The notes below the pieces were generated by a model that saw only the letters and a list, made by a program, of their open reading frames with translations, was not told where the DNA came from and made no database searches. From Vicingaceae bacterium (GTDB lineage Bacteria > Bacteroidota > Bacteroidia > Flavobacteriales_E > Vicingaceae): a DNA stretch of 64,000 bases. The position numbers were made by a program, and so were the translations under genes. This document shows, piece by piece, positions 17,791 through 26,818 of this stretch. Location: positions 124,001 through 188,000 of the forward strand of contig JAGYIE010000002.1 of the NCBI GenBank assembly GCA_018402765.1, given 5' to 3'. The first letter of the stretch is position 1. Each line of letters starts with the position of its first letter.

Positions 17791-18630
17791 ATGCGGAATT
17801 TACTTGGATTTTTAAGTCGTAACTCCTTCTTCCTTTTTTTCTTATTGTTAGAGGGATTCGCTGTGTTATTGCTAATCCAAAATAACCGATTCCAGCGTTC
17901 GGAATTCATCAACTCTTCGAATTCTGCTAGTGGTAGCTTTTACCAAATGGTAAATAATGCAACTAAGTATTTTGATCTTGTTTACATAAATAATCAACTT
18001 TCTAACGAAAATGCTCAATTAAGAAACCACTTAACCACATCGAAAATTGAGATTTTTGGAAAGAATTTTATAATAAACGACACCATTTACCAGCAATCCT
18101 ATACATTCACAGAAGCTACAATAATCAACAATACAGTTAACAAAGCAAATAATTACATTACCCTAAACAAAGGAACGCTAGCAGGAGTGAAAGAAGGGAT
18201 GGGAGTTATTGGTCCGCAAGGAATTATTGGTATAGTTAAGACTGTTTCAACAAGGTTTAGCTCCGTAATGAGTGTACTGCATACTCAATCTATAATCAGT
18301 GCTAAATTAAAAGATCAAAGACATTTTGGTTCCTTGGTCTGGGATAGCAAAGACTATCAATACGGACAACTTATCGACATTCCAAAGCATGTGCAAATAA
18401 TGCTTGGTGATACCATTGTTTCTAGTGGCTTCTCCTCCATTTTTCCAACAGGAATTAGTCTAGCAACTATTACAGAAATAGAAAAACCGGAGGGTAACAA
18501 CTTTTACAACATAACTGTAAAGTTTATCAATGACTTTAAAAAAATAGAAAAGGTTTATGTTGTCAAAAATGTACTAAGAACTGAACAAGATAAGCTAGAG
18601 GAACAAATGGAGGGAGATAAAGATGATTAG
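17791..18630 (+). CDS. mreC: Rod shape-determining protein MreC
   Basis: MreC is a bitopic inner-membrane protein whose periplasmic part activates PBP2 in the elongasome. The sequence has one N-terminal helix (about 12-31), a short coiled-coil stretch rich in Asn/Leu (about 70-95) and the two beta-barrel-like domains (GVIGPQGIIGIV, MLGDTIVSSGFSSIFPTG). The length of 279 residues is normal for Bacteroidota. It lies 29 bases after mreB and overlaps mreD by 8 bases, pointing to coupled translation. Confidence 0.94.
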   Translation: MRNLLGFLSRNSFFLFFLLLEGFAVLLLIQNNRFQRSEFINSSNSASGSFYQMVNNATKYFDLVYINNQLSNENAQLRNHLTTSKIEIFGKNFIINDTIYQQSYTFTEATIINNTVNKANNYITLNKGTLAGVKEGMGVIGPQGIIGIVKTVSTRFSSVMSVLHTQSIISAKLKDQRHFGSLVWDSKDYQYGQLIDIPKHVQIMLGDTIVSSGFSSIFPTGISLATITEIEKPEGNNFYNITVKFINDFKKIEKVYVVKNVLRTEQDKLEEQMEGDKDD

Positions 18631-19141
18631 GCAAATACTAAACTTTACATTATTATTCTTATTCCTAATTGCAATTCAAGTGTTGGTTTTAAACAACATT
18701 CAACTAGGCGGTTACTTAAATCCATACTTATATATCATGTTTATATTAGCTTTACCGTTTAATACCCCAAAATGGCTATTGCTGATTTTAGCATTTGCAT
18801 TAGGTATTGGAGTAGACCTTTTCTCAAGTACAATGGGAATGCATACCATGTCGTTGGTATTTATGGCATTTTTAAGACCTAGTGTTCTAAAGGTTATTGC
18901 ACCTAGAGATGGATACGATACCAATCAAACACCGGGTATCCAGGACTTTGATTTTAGGTGGTATTTAATCTATGTTTCTATCCTAACTTTTGCCCACCAC
19001 TTTGTTCTTTTTTATATTGAAGTATTTAGATTCAGTGATTTCTTTTTTACCTTTTCAAAAGTAATCGTGAGTAGTTTGTTTACAATACTACTGCTACTCA
19101 TAAGTCAATTATTCAATTACAACGCACAAGTAAAACGATGA
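18623..19141 (+). CDS. mreD: Rod shape-determining protein MreD
   Basis: This is a small hydrophobic inner-membrane protein of 172 residues with about five predicted helices. Its position between mreC and the PBP2 gene, its size and its hydrophobic pattern fit MreD, whose sequence is otherwise poorly conserved. It overlaps mreC by 8 bases at its start and the PBP2 gene by 4 bases (ATGA) at its end. MreD is thought to modulate MreC-PBP2 interaction in the elongasome. Identification rests largely on context. Confidence 0.88.
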   Translation: MIRQILNFTLLFLFLIAIQVLVLNNIQLGGYLNPYLYIMFILALPFNTPKWLLLILAFALGIGVDLFSSTMGMHTMSLVFMAFLRPSVLKVIAPRDGYDTNQTPGIQDFDFRWYLIYVSILTFAHHFVLFYIEVFRFSDFFFTFSKVIVSSLFTILLLLISQLFNYNAQVKR

Positions 19142-20967
19142 ATAAACGCGCATTGGAATCTCGTACTTTAGTCATCAGTGTGGTGTTTGTTTTAATGGCT
19201 GTAATTTTTATAATTCGGTTATTCTATGTTCAAGTTTTAAACGATAAATACAAGTTAGATGCTGACAACAACTCAAAAAGAAATATAACCGAATACCCTG
19301 CAAGAGGGTTAATATATGATAGAAATGGTAAGCTTCTAGTTTACAATGAAGCTGCCTATGACTTAATGATTTTACCACGTCAAGTACCGGAAGATTTAGA
19401 TACAAATTCACTCTGTAAATTACTACGCATATCTAAAGACCATTTTATAAAGAAAATAGAGAAAGCTAAAGCATTTTCCTATTATAAATCATCCATCTTT
19501 GAACGCGAATTTTCTTCAGAAGAATACGCACGAATTCAAGAACAATTATATAAATATCCTGGCTTTTTCGTTCAAACAAGAACCTTAAGAAATTATCCAG
19601 AAGGAACAGCTGCTCACGTAATGGGATACATTAGTGAAGTAAATACCGCAGTAATTGAAAAAAATCCATACTATAAACCAGGTGATTACATTGGCAAAAG
19701 TGGAATTGAGCAATCTTACGAGGAGGAATTAAGAGGAAAGAGAGGTCTTCGAGTAGTAATGGTAGATGTTTTCAATAGAGAAAAAGGGAAATTTGCAGAG
19801 GGAATATACGATTCCACTGCTGTCTCAGGAAATGATTTAGAACTCACCATTGATGCAGATCTTCAAAAATATGGCGAGCAACTTATGCAAAATAAGAAAG
19901 GAAGTATCGTTGCTATAGAACCAACTACAGGCGAAGTGCTTGCATTAGTATCAGCGCCGGGTTACGACCCTAACCTACTAGTAGGGAGAGAAAGATCTAA
20001 CAATTACGCATTATTAAATCAAGATGAATTAAAGCCATTATTTAACCGTGCATTGATGGCCAAGTATCCTCCGGGATCTACATTTAAAAGCATCAATGCA
20101 TTAATTGGACTTCAAGAAGGAGTAATAACACCTTCAACTAAGTTTAGCTGCAACAACGGTTACAATTCAGGACGTTTTCACATGGGTTGTCACAGCCATC
20201 CCTCTCCAGTTGATTTAAAGTATTCTATACAGACTTCTTGTAATTCATATTATAGCAATGTATTCAGAACTATTGTTGATCATTACAAAAAAACTGAAAC
20301 AGGATATTCAAAATGGAGAAATTATGTTTTATCATTTGGCTTGGGAACAAAGACAGGTATTGATTTGCCAAATGAATTAAATGGTTTTGTCCCTAACATT
20401 GATTACTACGACCGTTATTACAGAAAAGGCGGCTGGAGTTCTTTGACGATTGTTTCTCTTGCAATTGGTCAAGGAGAGCTCGGCTTTACACCTTTACAGA
20501 TGGCCAATATGGCAACAACAATAGCCAATAGAGGGTATTATATAACACCTCACATTGTAAAAAAAGTTGGAAATAAACGAGTAGAAGTAATCGATACATC
20601 TATTTATAGACATGAGACAGGAATAGCTCCTAAGCACTACGAAGAGGTTGTGGAAGCAATGTACGATGTAGTAGAAAAAGGAACCGGAACCTCTGCTAGA
20701 ATAGATTCTATTCAAGTGTGCGGCAAGACAGGAACTGTTCAGAATCCTCACGGAGAAGATCACTCTACTTTTATTGCATTTGCACCAAAAGACAATCCTC
20801 AAATTGCACTTTCTGTATATGTTGAAAATGGAGTTTGGGGTTCTAGATGGGCTGCACCTATGGCAGGACTGCTAATTGAAAAATACCTAAAAGGTAAAGT
20901 TAAACGAGAAGATATCGAAATAAGAATGCTGGAGGGAAACCTCATTGAAATACCAAAGAAACCTTGA
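19138..20967 (+). CDS. mrdA: Penicillin-binding protein 2 (elongation transpeptidase)
   Basis: This class B PBP cross-links peptidoglycan during cell elongation. An N-terminal membrane anchor (about 10-30) is followed by the pedestal/dimerisation domain (IYDRNGKLLVYNE, SGIEQSYEEELRG). The transpeptidase domain has the catalytic SxxK motif STFK near residue 312, SCN near 365 and KTG near 530. The length of 609 residues is normal. The ATG overlaps the mreD stop as ATGA, and rodA begins on the final bases of this gene, so all are co-translated. Confidence 0.96.
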   Translation: MNKRALESRTLVISVVFVLMAVIFIIRLFYVQVLNDKYKLDADNNSKRNITEYPARGLIYDRNGKLLVYNEAAYDLMILPRQVPEDLDTNSLCKLLRISKDHFIKKIEKAKAFSYYKSSIFEREFSSEEYARIQEQLYKYPGFFVQTRTLRNYPEGTAAHVMGYISEVNTAVIEKNPYYKPGDYIGKSGIEQSYEEELRGKRGLRVVMVDVFNREKGKFAEGIYDSTAVSGNDLELTIDADLQKYGEQLMQNKKGSIVAIEPTTGEVLALVSAPGYDPNLLVGRERSNNYALLNQDELKPLFNRALMAKYPPGSTFKSINALIGLQEGVITPSTKFSCNNGYNSGRFHMGCHSHPSPVDLKYSIQTSCNSYYSNVFRTIVDHYKKTETGYSKWRNYVLSFGLGTKTGIDLPNELNGFVPNIDYYDRYYRKGGWSSLTIVSLAIGQGELGFTPLQMANMATTIANRGYYITPHIVKKVGNKRVEVIDTSIYRHETGIAPKHYEEVVEAMYDVVEKGTGTSARIDSIQVCGKTGTVQNPHGEDHSTFIAFAPKDNPQIALSVYVENGVWGSRWAAPMAGLLIEKYLKGKVKREDIEIRMLEGNLIEIPKKP

Positions 20968-22265
20968 GAAATAGCACCTCCATATTTTATAATCTTGACT
21001 GGTTCACTATTTTCCTTTATCTAATATTAGTATTTGCGGGTTGGTTAAATATTTATGCAGCTGTTTATAACGAGGAATTTCAAAGCATCTTCGATGCAAG
21101 CCAACAATATGGGAAACAACTACTCTGGATAGGCACTTCTATCGTATTAGGCATTATCATTTTATTTATTGATGAACGTTTTTACAATACGTTCGCCTAT
21201 GTAATTTATAGTGTCGTCATATTTCTTTTAGTTCTCGTTTTACTAATTGGAGCTGAAACGAAAGGCGCAACCTCTTGGTTTGCTATTGGCGGATTCAAAA
21301 TTCAACCGTCTGAATTTGCCAAATTTGCAACCAATATAGCGGTGGCAAAGTATTTAAGCACACTCAATATTAAAATAAGTGATCTAAAAACAAAAATAGT
21401 AGCTGCAATACTAATTTTCACTCCAGCAGTCCTCATATTAGCTCAAAATGATACAGGTTCTGCGTTGGTTTATGGTTCATTTATATTGGTGCTCTATCGA
21501 GAAGGGTTATCAGGTAATTTTCTAGTAATTGGTGTAGCTACAGCTTTTTTATTCGTGATGGCATTAATTATGAGAAATGAAATCTTTATCTTCCCTTTTG
21601 ATATACAGCTTGATGGTACGATTTTACTAATCATATTAGTTGGACTAGTGTGTGCACTACTCTGGTACTTAAACCGCAAATCAAAGCAGTTACTTGTTAT
21701 TATGATTGCGGTATTCATTGCAAGTGCAGGATTGATTAAAAGTGTAGATTACATCTTTAACAGTGTTTTAGAGCCACATCAGTCTAAACGAATTAATGTA
21801 ATGCTAGGGTTAGAATCTGATCCAAAAGGAGCAGGATATAACGTTAATCAATCATTGATTGCTATAGGTTCCGGTGGCATTTCAGGCAAAGGATTTTTGG
21901 AAGGAACACAAACGAAATACGATTTTGTACCAGAACAAAGTACAGATTTCATATTCTGTACTATTGGCGAAGAGTGGGGGTTTCTTGGAAGTTTAGTGAT
22001 CATTATATTATTTATCACTTTGCTATTAAGGATAATGTATCTAACGACTAGGCAGCGTTCCGATTTTGCAAGAATATATGGCTATGGTGTTGCGTGTATT
22101 CTATTTTTCCACTTTACAATCAATATTGGAATGACAATTGGCTTAGCCCCTGTAATTGGAATTCCACTCCCTTTTTTCTCGTATGGAGGTAGCTCTCTTT
22201 GGGGCTTTAGTATTCTATTGTTTGTATTCCTAAAGTTAGACTCAGACCGAATGAAGGTATTATAA
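20964..22265 (+). CDS. rodA: SEDS peptidoglycan glycosyltransferase RodA
   Basis: RodA polymerises lipid II into glycan strands together with PBP2. The protein has about ten membrane helices and SEDS motifs: the GGFKIQPSEFAKFA stretch near residue 110, AQNDTGSALV near 157 and a C-terminal GLAPVIGIPLPFFSYGGS. The TTG start at 20964 overlaps the PBP2 stop by four bases, and no ATG lies before the first helix. At 433 residues it is slightly longer than enterobacterial RodA because of a longer central membrane segment. The 3' end is convergent with the NifU-like gene. Confidence 0.95.
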   Translation: MRNSTSIFYNLDWFTIFLYLILVFAGWLNIYAAVYNEEFQSIFDASQQYGKQLLWIGTSIVLGIIILFIDERFYNTFAYVIYSVVIFLLVLVLLIGAETKGATSWFAIGGFKIQPSEFAKFATNIAVAKYLSTLNIKISDLKTKIVAAILIFTPAVLILAQNDTGSALVYGSFILVLYREGLSGNFLVIGVATAFLFVMALIMRNEIFIFPFDIQLDGTILLIILVGLVCALLWYLNRKSKQLLVIMIAVFIASAGLIKSVDYIFNSVLEPHQSKRINVMLGLESDPKGAGYNVNQSLIAIGSGGISGKGFLEGTQTKYDFVPEQSTDFIFCTIGEEWGFLGSLVIIILFITLLLRIMYLTTRQRSDFARIYGYGVACILFFHFTINIGMTIGLAPVIGIPLPFFSYGGSSLWGFSILLFVFLKLDSDRMKVL

Positions 22266-22297
22266 TCTACTAGAAAATACGTTCACAACATCAAAAA

Positions 22298-22552
22298 TTA
22301 AGACTTCACCTCAACCACTGAAACAATCTGAGGAGCTGCTTTTTTAATGGTTTCTTCTACTCCTCCTTTTAATGTCATTGCACTCATGGAACAACTTTGG
22401 CAAGCGCCTATAAACTTTACTTGCACAACGTTCTCATCCGTTATATCTATTAGCTCTATATTGCCTCCATCGGCAATTAAAAAAGGACGCAGCTGCTCAA
22501 TAGCTTGTTCTACTGTTGCTAATAGAGTATTCTTATCTTTAATTAATTCCAT
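22298..22552 (-). CDS. NifU-like Fe-S scaffold/carrier protein
   Basis: This 84-residue protein corresponds to the stand-alone NifU C-terminal domain (NFU type). It has the ADGGNIEL motif and the cluster-binding CQSC pair (C51, C54), which binds a [4Fe-4S] cluster between two subunits in known homologues. It is cytoplasmic. It lies 3 bases downstream of mrp in the same direction, so the two are co-expressed Fe-S assembly or delivery factors. This matters because the Mrp protein here lacks its own cysteine pair. Confidence 0.92.
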   Translation of the reverse strand: MELIKDKNTLLATVEQAIEQLRPFLIADGGNIELIDITDENVVQVKFIGACQSCSMSAMTLKGGVEETIKKAAPQIVSVVEVKS

Positions 22553-22555
22553 AGA

Positions 22556-23638
22556 CTATACTTTAGCAAGTGTTGGTTCTAAGTTAATTTGCGCTTTGAC
22601 ATTTTGAATAAATGACTTTAATGCTAACGCTTGGGGAGTGGTATCTTGAAGCACAGCAGGTCTTCCAACATCTCCCGCTTCACGAATACTCTGTACCAAC
22701 GGCACCTCACCTAAAAAGTTAAACTCCATTCGCTCAGCTAAATCTTTAGCTCCATTTTTTCCGAAAATATAATACTTGTTGTCGGGCAATTCCTCAGGAG
22801 TAAAATAAGCCATGTTCTCTACAACTCCAAGAACAGGGACATTAATTTCAGGCATTTTAAACATTGCCAATGCTTTACGCATATCTACTAAAGCAATTTC
22901 TTGAGGTGTACTCACTACAACAGCACCGGTAAGCGGTATCTGCTGAACTAATGTTAAGTGAACATCACCTGTACCAGGAGGCAAGTCAATAATCATAAAA
23001 TCTAGCTCACCCCAATCAGCATCCTTAAACATTTGAGTCAATGCTTTTGTAGCCATCGGCCCTCTCCATACTACTGCCTGATCAGGAGACGAGAAAAATC
23101 CGATTGAAAGTAATTTTACACCAAAACTCTCAACAGGCTTAATCATTTGCGTTCCGTTTACTTCAACCATTGCAGGCTTCTCATCGCCTACATTAAACAT
23201 GGCAGGTATCGAAGGTCCGTAAATATCTGCATCAACTAGGCCAACTTTATAACCTTCTGCGGCTAATCCTGCAGCTAAATTAGATGAAATAGTAGACTTA
23301 CCTACTCCTCCTTTACCCGAAGCAACTGCTATAATGTGCTTAACACCGGGCAACATGGTTCGATGCTCTGGCTTCCGCTCATGAGCCTTAGGCATAGCAG
23401 TTACATTAGCATCTATTGATATATGATCTCCTAAATGTCGTTTTATCTGATGCTCACATGCTTCCTCTATACGCTTACGATTATGAAGAGCAGGATTGCT
23501 AATTTGTAAATCAAATCGAACTGTATTATTTTGAAATTCAACCTTTGAAACAAGATTTAATTCTACGATATCTTTCTTTAAATCAGGCTCTATCACAAAT
23601 GACAAAGCATGCATTATTTTTTCTAATGTAACTTCCAT
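22556..23638 (-). CDS. Mrp/ApbC P-loop ATPase of Fe-S carrier type
   Basis: The 360-residue protein has an N-terminal MIP18/DUF59 domain (about 1-85) and a MinD-like ATPase domain with deviant Walker A GKGGVGKST (residues 108-116), DADIYGPSIP and DLPPGTGD. Family members load Fe-S clusters onto target proteins. Unusually, the CxxC normally found before the IFG segment is absent: the corresponding stretch reads FTPEELPDNKYYIFG. I see only one cysteine (C61) in the whole chain. A bound cluster would therefore need other ligands or the adjacent NifU-like protein. Confidence 0.92.
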   Translation of the reverse strand: MEVTLEKIMHALSFVIEPDLKKDIVELNLVSKVEFQNNTVRFDLQISNPALHNRKRIEEACEHQIKRHLGDHISIDANVTAMPKAHERKPEHRTMLPGVKHIIAVASGKGGVGKSTISSNLAAGLAAEGYKVGLVDADIYGPSIPAMFNVGDEKPAMVEVNGTQMIKPVESFGVKLLSIGFFSSPDQAVVWRGPMATKALTQMFKDADWGELDFMIIDLPPGTGDVHLTLVQQIPLTGAVVVSTPQEIALVDMRKALAMFKMPEINVPVLGVVENMAYFTPEELPDNKYYIFGKNGAKDLAERMEFNFLGEVPLVQSIREAGDVGRPAVLQDTTPQALALKSFIQNVKAQINLEPTLAKV

Positions 23639-23704
23639 CCTAAAGATTTATTACTGTAAAATTACCAATTATTTAGACTTGTTCTAAATAAGATTATAGC
23701 TTTA

Positions 23705-24058
23705 CTACAATTCAACAATTGGGTCCCAAAAATGGTTTTTAAACCCTTGTATTTGATCATCTATCACCTTGATTCCTTCGGCGGACAACAGATTCTCCAT
23801 AACCTCTGGTGGGTTAAAATGTGCTTTACCCGATAACATTCCATTTCTATTCACTACTCGATGTGCAGGTACAGCCTCAGCTTGGTTATGGGAAGCATTC
23901 ATTGCCCAACCAACCATTCTTGCACCACCTTTCCTACCTAAGTAATTTGCGATAGCCCCATAGGAGGAAACTCTGCCATAGGGAATCAAACGAACTACCT
24001 GATAAACATGGTCAAAAAAGTCTTTATTCTTTTCTGATAGCTTAATCGTTTTAGTCAT
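23705..24058 (-). CDS. Alkyltransferase-like protein (MGMT fold, catalytic Cys replaced)
   Basis: This 117-residue protein consists of only the MGMT/Ogt DNA-binding domain. It has the helix-turn-helix IPYGRVSSYGAIA, the ARMVG arginine-finger region (about 46-51) and PAHRVVNRNG at 64-73. In true O6-alkylguanine transferases the motif is PCHR; here Ala65 replaces the acceptor Cys, the hallmark of alkyltransferase-like (ATL) proteins. ATLs bind alkylated guanine and flag it for nucleotide excision repair. The start overlaps the trmB stop by one base, so it is co-translated with trmB. Confidence 0.9.
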   Translation of the reverse strand: MTKTIKLSEKNKDFFDHVYQVVRLIPYGRVSSYGAIANYLGRKGGARMVGWAMNASHNQAEAVPAHRVVNRNGMLSGKAHFNPPEVMENLLSAEGIKVIDDQIQGFKNHFWDPIVEL

Positions 24059-24747
24059 TAATGCACTTTAAACTTCAAGTAATTAATCTTATACCCTTTG
24101 TCCGAGAATATCTTTTCGTAGTGTGTTTTTATACTCAAAATGTCCTTGGTATATTGATCGTAGTTTTGAACAGCATCTCCATATAAATCGAATGTATGCT
24201 CAAGCAGATCATAACCTCTTTCATTAATCTCATCCAGCGTGAATCTAAAAAAGAATTCACTGTCGGTCTTTAAATGAATTGTGCCACCTTTCTTTAGAAA
24301 CTTTTTATAACGTTCTATAAATAATGGACCCGTTAATCGCTTTTTCTCTTGTCGATCTTTAGGTTGCGGGTCAGGAAATGTTATCCAAATTTCATCCACT
24401 TCATCTGTAGCAAATCCACCTTCGATAAATTCAATTCGGGTTCTAAGAAAAGCAACATTATTGATTCCTTCGTCTTGGGAGGTTTTAGCACCTCTCCACA
24501 TTCTAGCGCCTTTTATATCACAACCAATAAAGTTTTTCTTAGGGAACTTTCTAGCCATCCCTACGCTGTACTCTCCCTTACCGCAGCCTAACTCCAGCAC
24601 TATTGGGTGATCATTCTTGAAAATTTTATCACTCCAATTCCCTTTTGTTAGGTAGTCTTTTCTAAATATTTCTTCCGTTTCTGGTTCGAAAACATTCGGA
24701 AATGTTTTCATCTCTGCGAAGTGGGCTAACTTCTGCTTTCCTGCCAT
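24058..24747 (-). CDS. trmB: tRNA (guanine46-N7)-methyltransferase
   Basis: TrmB places m7G at position 46 of tRNA variable loops, using SAM. The SAM-binding motif is LELGCGKGEYSVGMA (near residue 50). The family-specific ITFPDPQPKDRQEKKRL stretch (about 123-139) and the C-terminal KTHYEKIFSDKG are present. The length of 229 residues is normal. The start is ATG at 24747, 11 bases after the M1 peptidase stop, and its end overlaps the ATL gene start by one base; the three are probably one operon. Confidence 0.96.
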   Translation of the reverse strand: MAGKQKLAHFAEMKTFPNVFEPETEEIFRKDYLTKGNWSDKIFKNDHPIVLELGCGKGEYSVGMARKFPKKNFIGCDIKGARMWRGAKTSQDEGINNVAFLRTRIEFIEGGFATDEVDEIWITFPDPQPKDRQEKKRLTGPLFIERYKKFLKKGGTIHLKTDSEFFFRFTLDEINERGYDLLEHTFDLYGDAVQNYDQYTKDILSIKTHYEKIFSDKGYKINYLKFKVH

Positions 24748-24758
24748 TATCTCTTCTC

Positions 24759-26657
24759 CTAATTTTTATTCCAATCTAACAAATCGTCCATGGTTTGCTG
24801 CGCAACAGCATGATAGTTTGGACGTGCTTTCTCATAAATTCCTCTTGCAGTTATCTTAGAAGGGTCTGCAGCTATCAGCGCTTTGTAAATAGGAGTTAAA
24901 AACTTCCTTCTACCTATTTTTACCAAAAAGTCATTGATGGCAGGCTTGGCAACTTTGTAATTATTGGGGATAACTTTCACAAACCAAGCAGCTAGTATTT
25001 CAGAATTACCAGATTTAATAAACCCAAATGCCTTATCTAACTCTTCCATTTGCTCCATTGACATTTTAGAAGGCAGATTTCTTAAAAAATGAAGCCATTC
25101 GTGAGTGGACCAATTTGCCGAAGCCAAAGATGAAGCGGCAGAACCTTTCTTCCATTTTTGCAATTCCCCTTCTACTTTCTCAAACCTATCCGATTGTATT
25201 TTTGGACAGTTTGCAGGTAATCCAGGTGAATAAATCCACTCATCTAAATTGATAGCAGAAGCCCATTCCTCATTCTTACTTAATAGCTCAGCATTTATAT
25301 AATCAACAAACCCTTCTGTAGTCATTGACTTGAAAGCATATGTATTAAAATAGGTTTTTAAAAACTGATCAAAATTCTCTCTACCTACGGTGTATTCAAT
25401 CAATTTTAAAAAATAGAATCCTTTATCATAAGCAATACTTGTCATGCCTTCATCAGGGTCTTGGCCAGCTAAATCTAATTTCAACTTCGTTTTTGGACTT
25501 TCCATTCCAAAATCATCCAACTCAGCTTGTAAATCTTGATAAGAAATCAATGCAAGCATATTGGCATAATCTGCACCGTATACTTGCTCCATGATTCTAT
25601 TTTCAAAGTATACTGTAAATCCTTCATTCAACCAGAAGTCATTCCAATTGTAATTAGTAACTAAATTTCCTGACCAAGAATGCGCCAATTCATGCGCAAT
25701 TAATGAAGTCAATGACTTATCACCTGCTAATATCGTTGGAGTGGCAAAAGTTAACCTAGGGTTTTCCATTCCACCAAAAGGGAAACTTGGTGGTAAAACC
25801 AATACATCGTAATTACCCCATCTGTATGCGCCATATAATGCTTCAGCGCTATCTACCATTTCTTGCATGTCTTCAAACTCAGCAACAGACTTTGCGAGCA
25901 TACTTGGCTCAGCATAAATTCCAGTATTTCTTCCTACCGATTGGTATTGAATGTTTCCAACGGAAAGCGCTAACAAATAGGAAGGAATCGGATATTCCAT
26001 TTGAAAGTCATAAGTTCCATTAGGCATCGTATCCGTTGGATTATAAGCACTCATCAAAGCCATCATGCTATTAGGCACTTTAACTCTAGCATTGTAAGTA
26101 AACCGTATACCAGGACTGTCTTGGCAAGGAATCCAAGTCCTAGCAAGGATAGCCTGTGATTGCGTAAATAAAAATGGATGTGTTTTGTCTGCAGTTTGTT
26201 CTTTTGTCAACCATTGAAGTGCATCTGACTTTTCGGTTGTTCTATAATAAATCCTAACCACATCGGTTTTTGGTGTAATGTCTACTATTAATTTTTGGCC
26301 AACATACATTACCTCAGGTTCTAACCGAAATGTAGTAAACTCATCATTGTTGCCTATCGTTACATAATCAATCAACAATCCACGAGTATCAAAATATACC
26401 TCCTTCGCGCCTGTTTTGTTTTCTATAGTCCATCGAGCGGTAGCTGATATTCTAGAAGAATCAAAGTCTACATTAGCCGTCCAATCTAGATGCTTAACTA
26501 CAACATCATTGGGTTTTGCATAACTATGAGGGTCCTCTGAAGAAATAGGTGCAATAGTTACTTTAGTTTCCTCACTCATAGATTTGACATTTTTATCTGA
26601 ATTACAAGCCAATAAACTTAATGAAATGGCTAAAATTGATAGTAATTTATGTTTCAT
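24759..26657 (-). CDS. M1-family aminopeptidase lipoprotein, LTA4H-like
   Basis: This zinc aminopeptidase has 632 residues. A lipoprotein signal with lipobox LLAC puts the lipidated Cys at about residue 18, so the enzyme is envelope-anchored. It has the GGMENP exopeptidase motif, zinc ligands in HELAHSW (about 321-327) and the downstream NEGFTVYFE glutamate. The C-terminal part has WIYSPGLP and a helical armadillo-like domain, as in leukotriene A4 hydrolase-type aminopeptidases. It likely trims peptides in the periplasm or at the outer membrane. It leads the trmB/ATL genes and is divergent from a small secreted-protein gene. Confidence 0.93.
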   Translation of the reverse strand: MKHKLLSILAISLSLLACNSDKNVKSMSEETKVTIAPISSEDPHSYAKPNDVVVKHLDWTANVDFDSSRISATARWTIENKTGAKEVYFDTRGLLIDYVTIGNNDEFTTFRLEPEVMYVGQKLIVDITPKTDVVRIYYRTTEKSDALQWLTKEQTADKTHPFLFTQSQAILARTWIPCQDSPGIRFTYNARVKVPNSMMALMSAYNPTDTMPNGTYDFQMEYPIPSYLLALSVGNIQYQSVGRNTGIYAEPSMLAKSVAEFEDMQEMVDSAEALYGAYRWGNYDVLVLPPSFPFGGMENPRLTFATPTILAGDKSLTSLIAHELAHSWSGNLVTNYNWNDFWLNEGFTVYFENRIMEQVYGADYANMLALISYQDLQAELDDFGMESPKTKLKLDLAGQDPDEGMTSIAYDKGFYFLKLIEYTVGRENFDQFLKTYFNTYAFKSMTTEGFVDYINAELLSKNEEWASAINLDEWIYSPGLPANCPKIQSDRFEKVEGELQKWKKGSAASSLASANWSTHEWLHFLRNLPSKMSMEQMEELDKAFGFIKSGNSEILAAWFVKVIPNNYKVAKPAINDFLVKIGRRKFLTPIYKALIAADPSKITARGIYEKARPNYHAVAQQTMDDLLDWNKN

Positions 26658-26698
26658 TGTTTGCTCAATTTATAAGCAGTAAAAATACAAATTCTTCT

Positions 26699-26717
26699 GG
26701 CAACGAAGCTTCTTGCC
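26699..26717. repeat. Imperfect palindrome in divergent gap
   Basis: GGCAACGAAG followed by CTTCTTGCC is an almost perfect palindrome (one unpaired base) centred on GAAGCTTC. It lies about 42 bases before the M1 peptidase start and 100 bases before the small secreted-protein gene. It could be an operator for either gene. Its GGCAA...TTGCC ends recur in the dyad at 32123-32138. Confidence 0.3.
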
Positions 26718-26763
26718 TCTTAACATTGAATTAACTTTCGATTAATACATTGATAATTCTAAA

Positions 26764-26797
26764 TTAACTGTAGGTGAATTTAGTGGTAATACATTTG
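26764..26797 (+). promoter_or_regulatory. Promoter of the small CarboxypepD-reg protein
   Basis: TACATTTG at 26790-26797 matches the -7 consensus TAnnTTTG, and the gene starts 22 bases later. No TTG -33 is present; instead TTAACTGTA (26764-26772) lies 17 bases upstream. The same TTAACTGTA occurs before the next gene's -7 box. Confidence 0.5.
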
Positions 26798-26818
26798 TAA
26801 TATAAATTTAAAGAAAAG

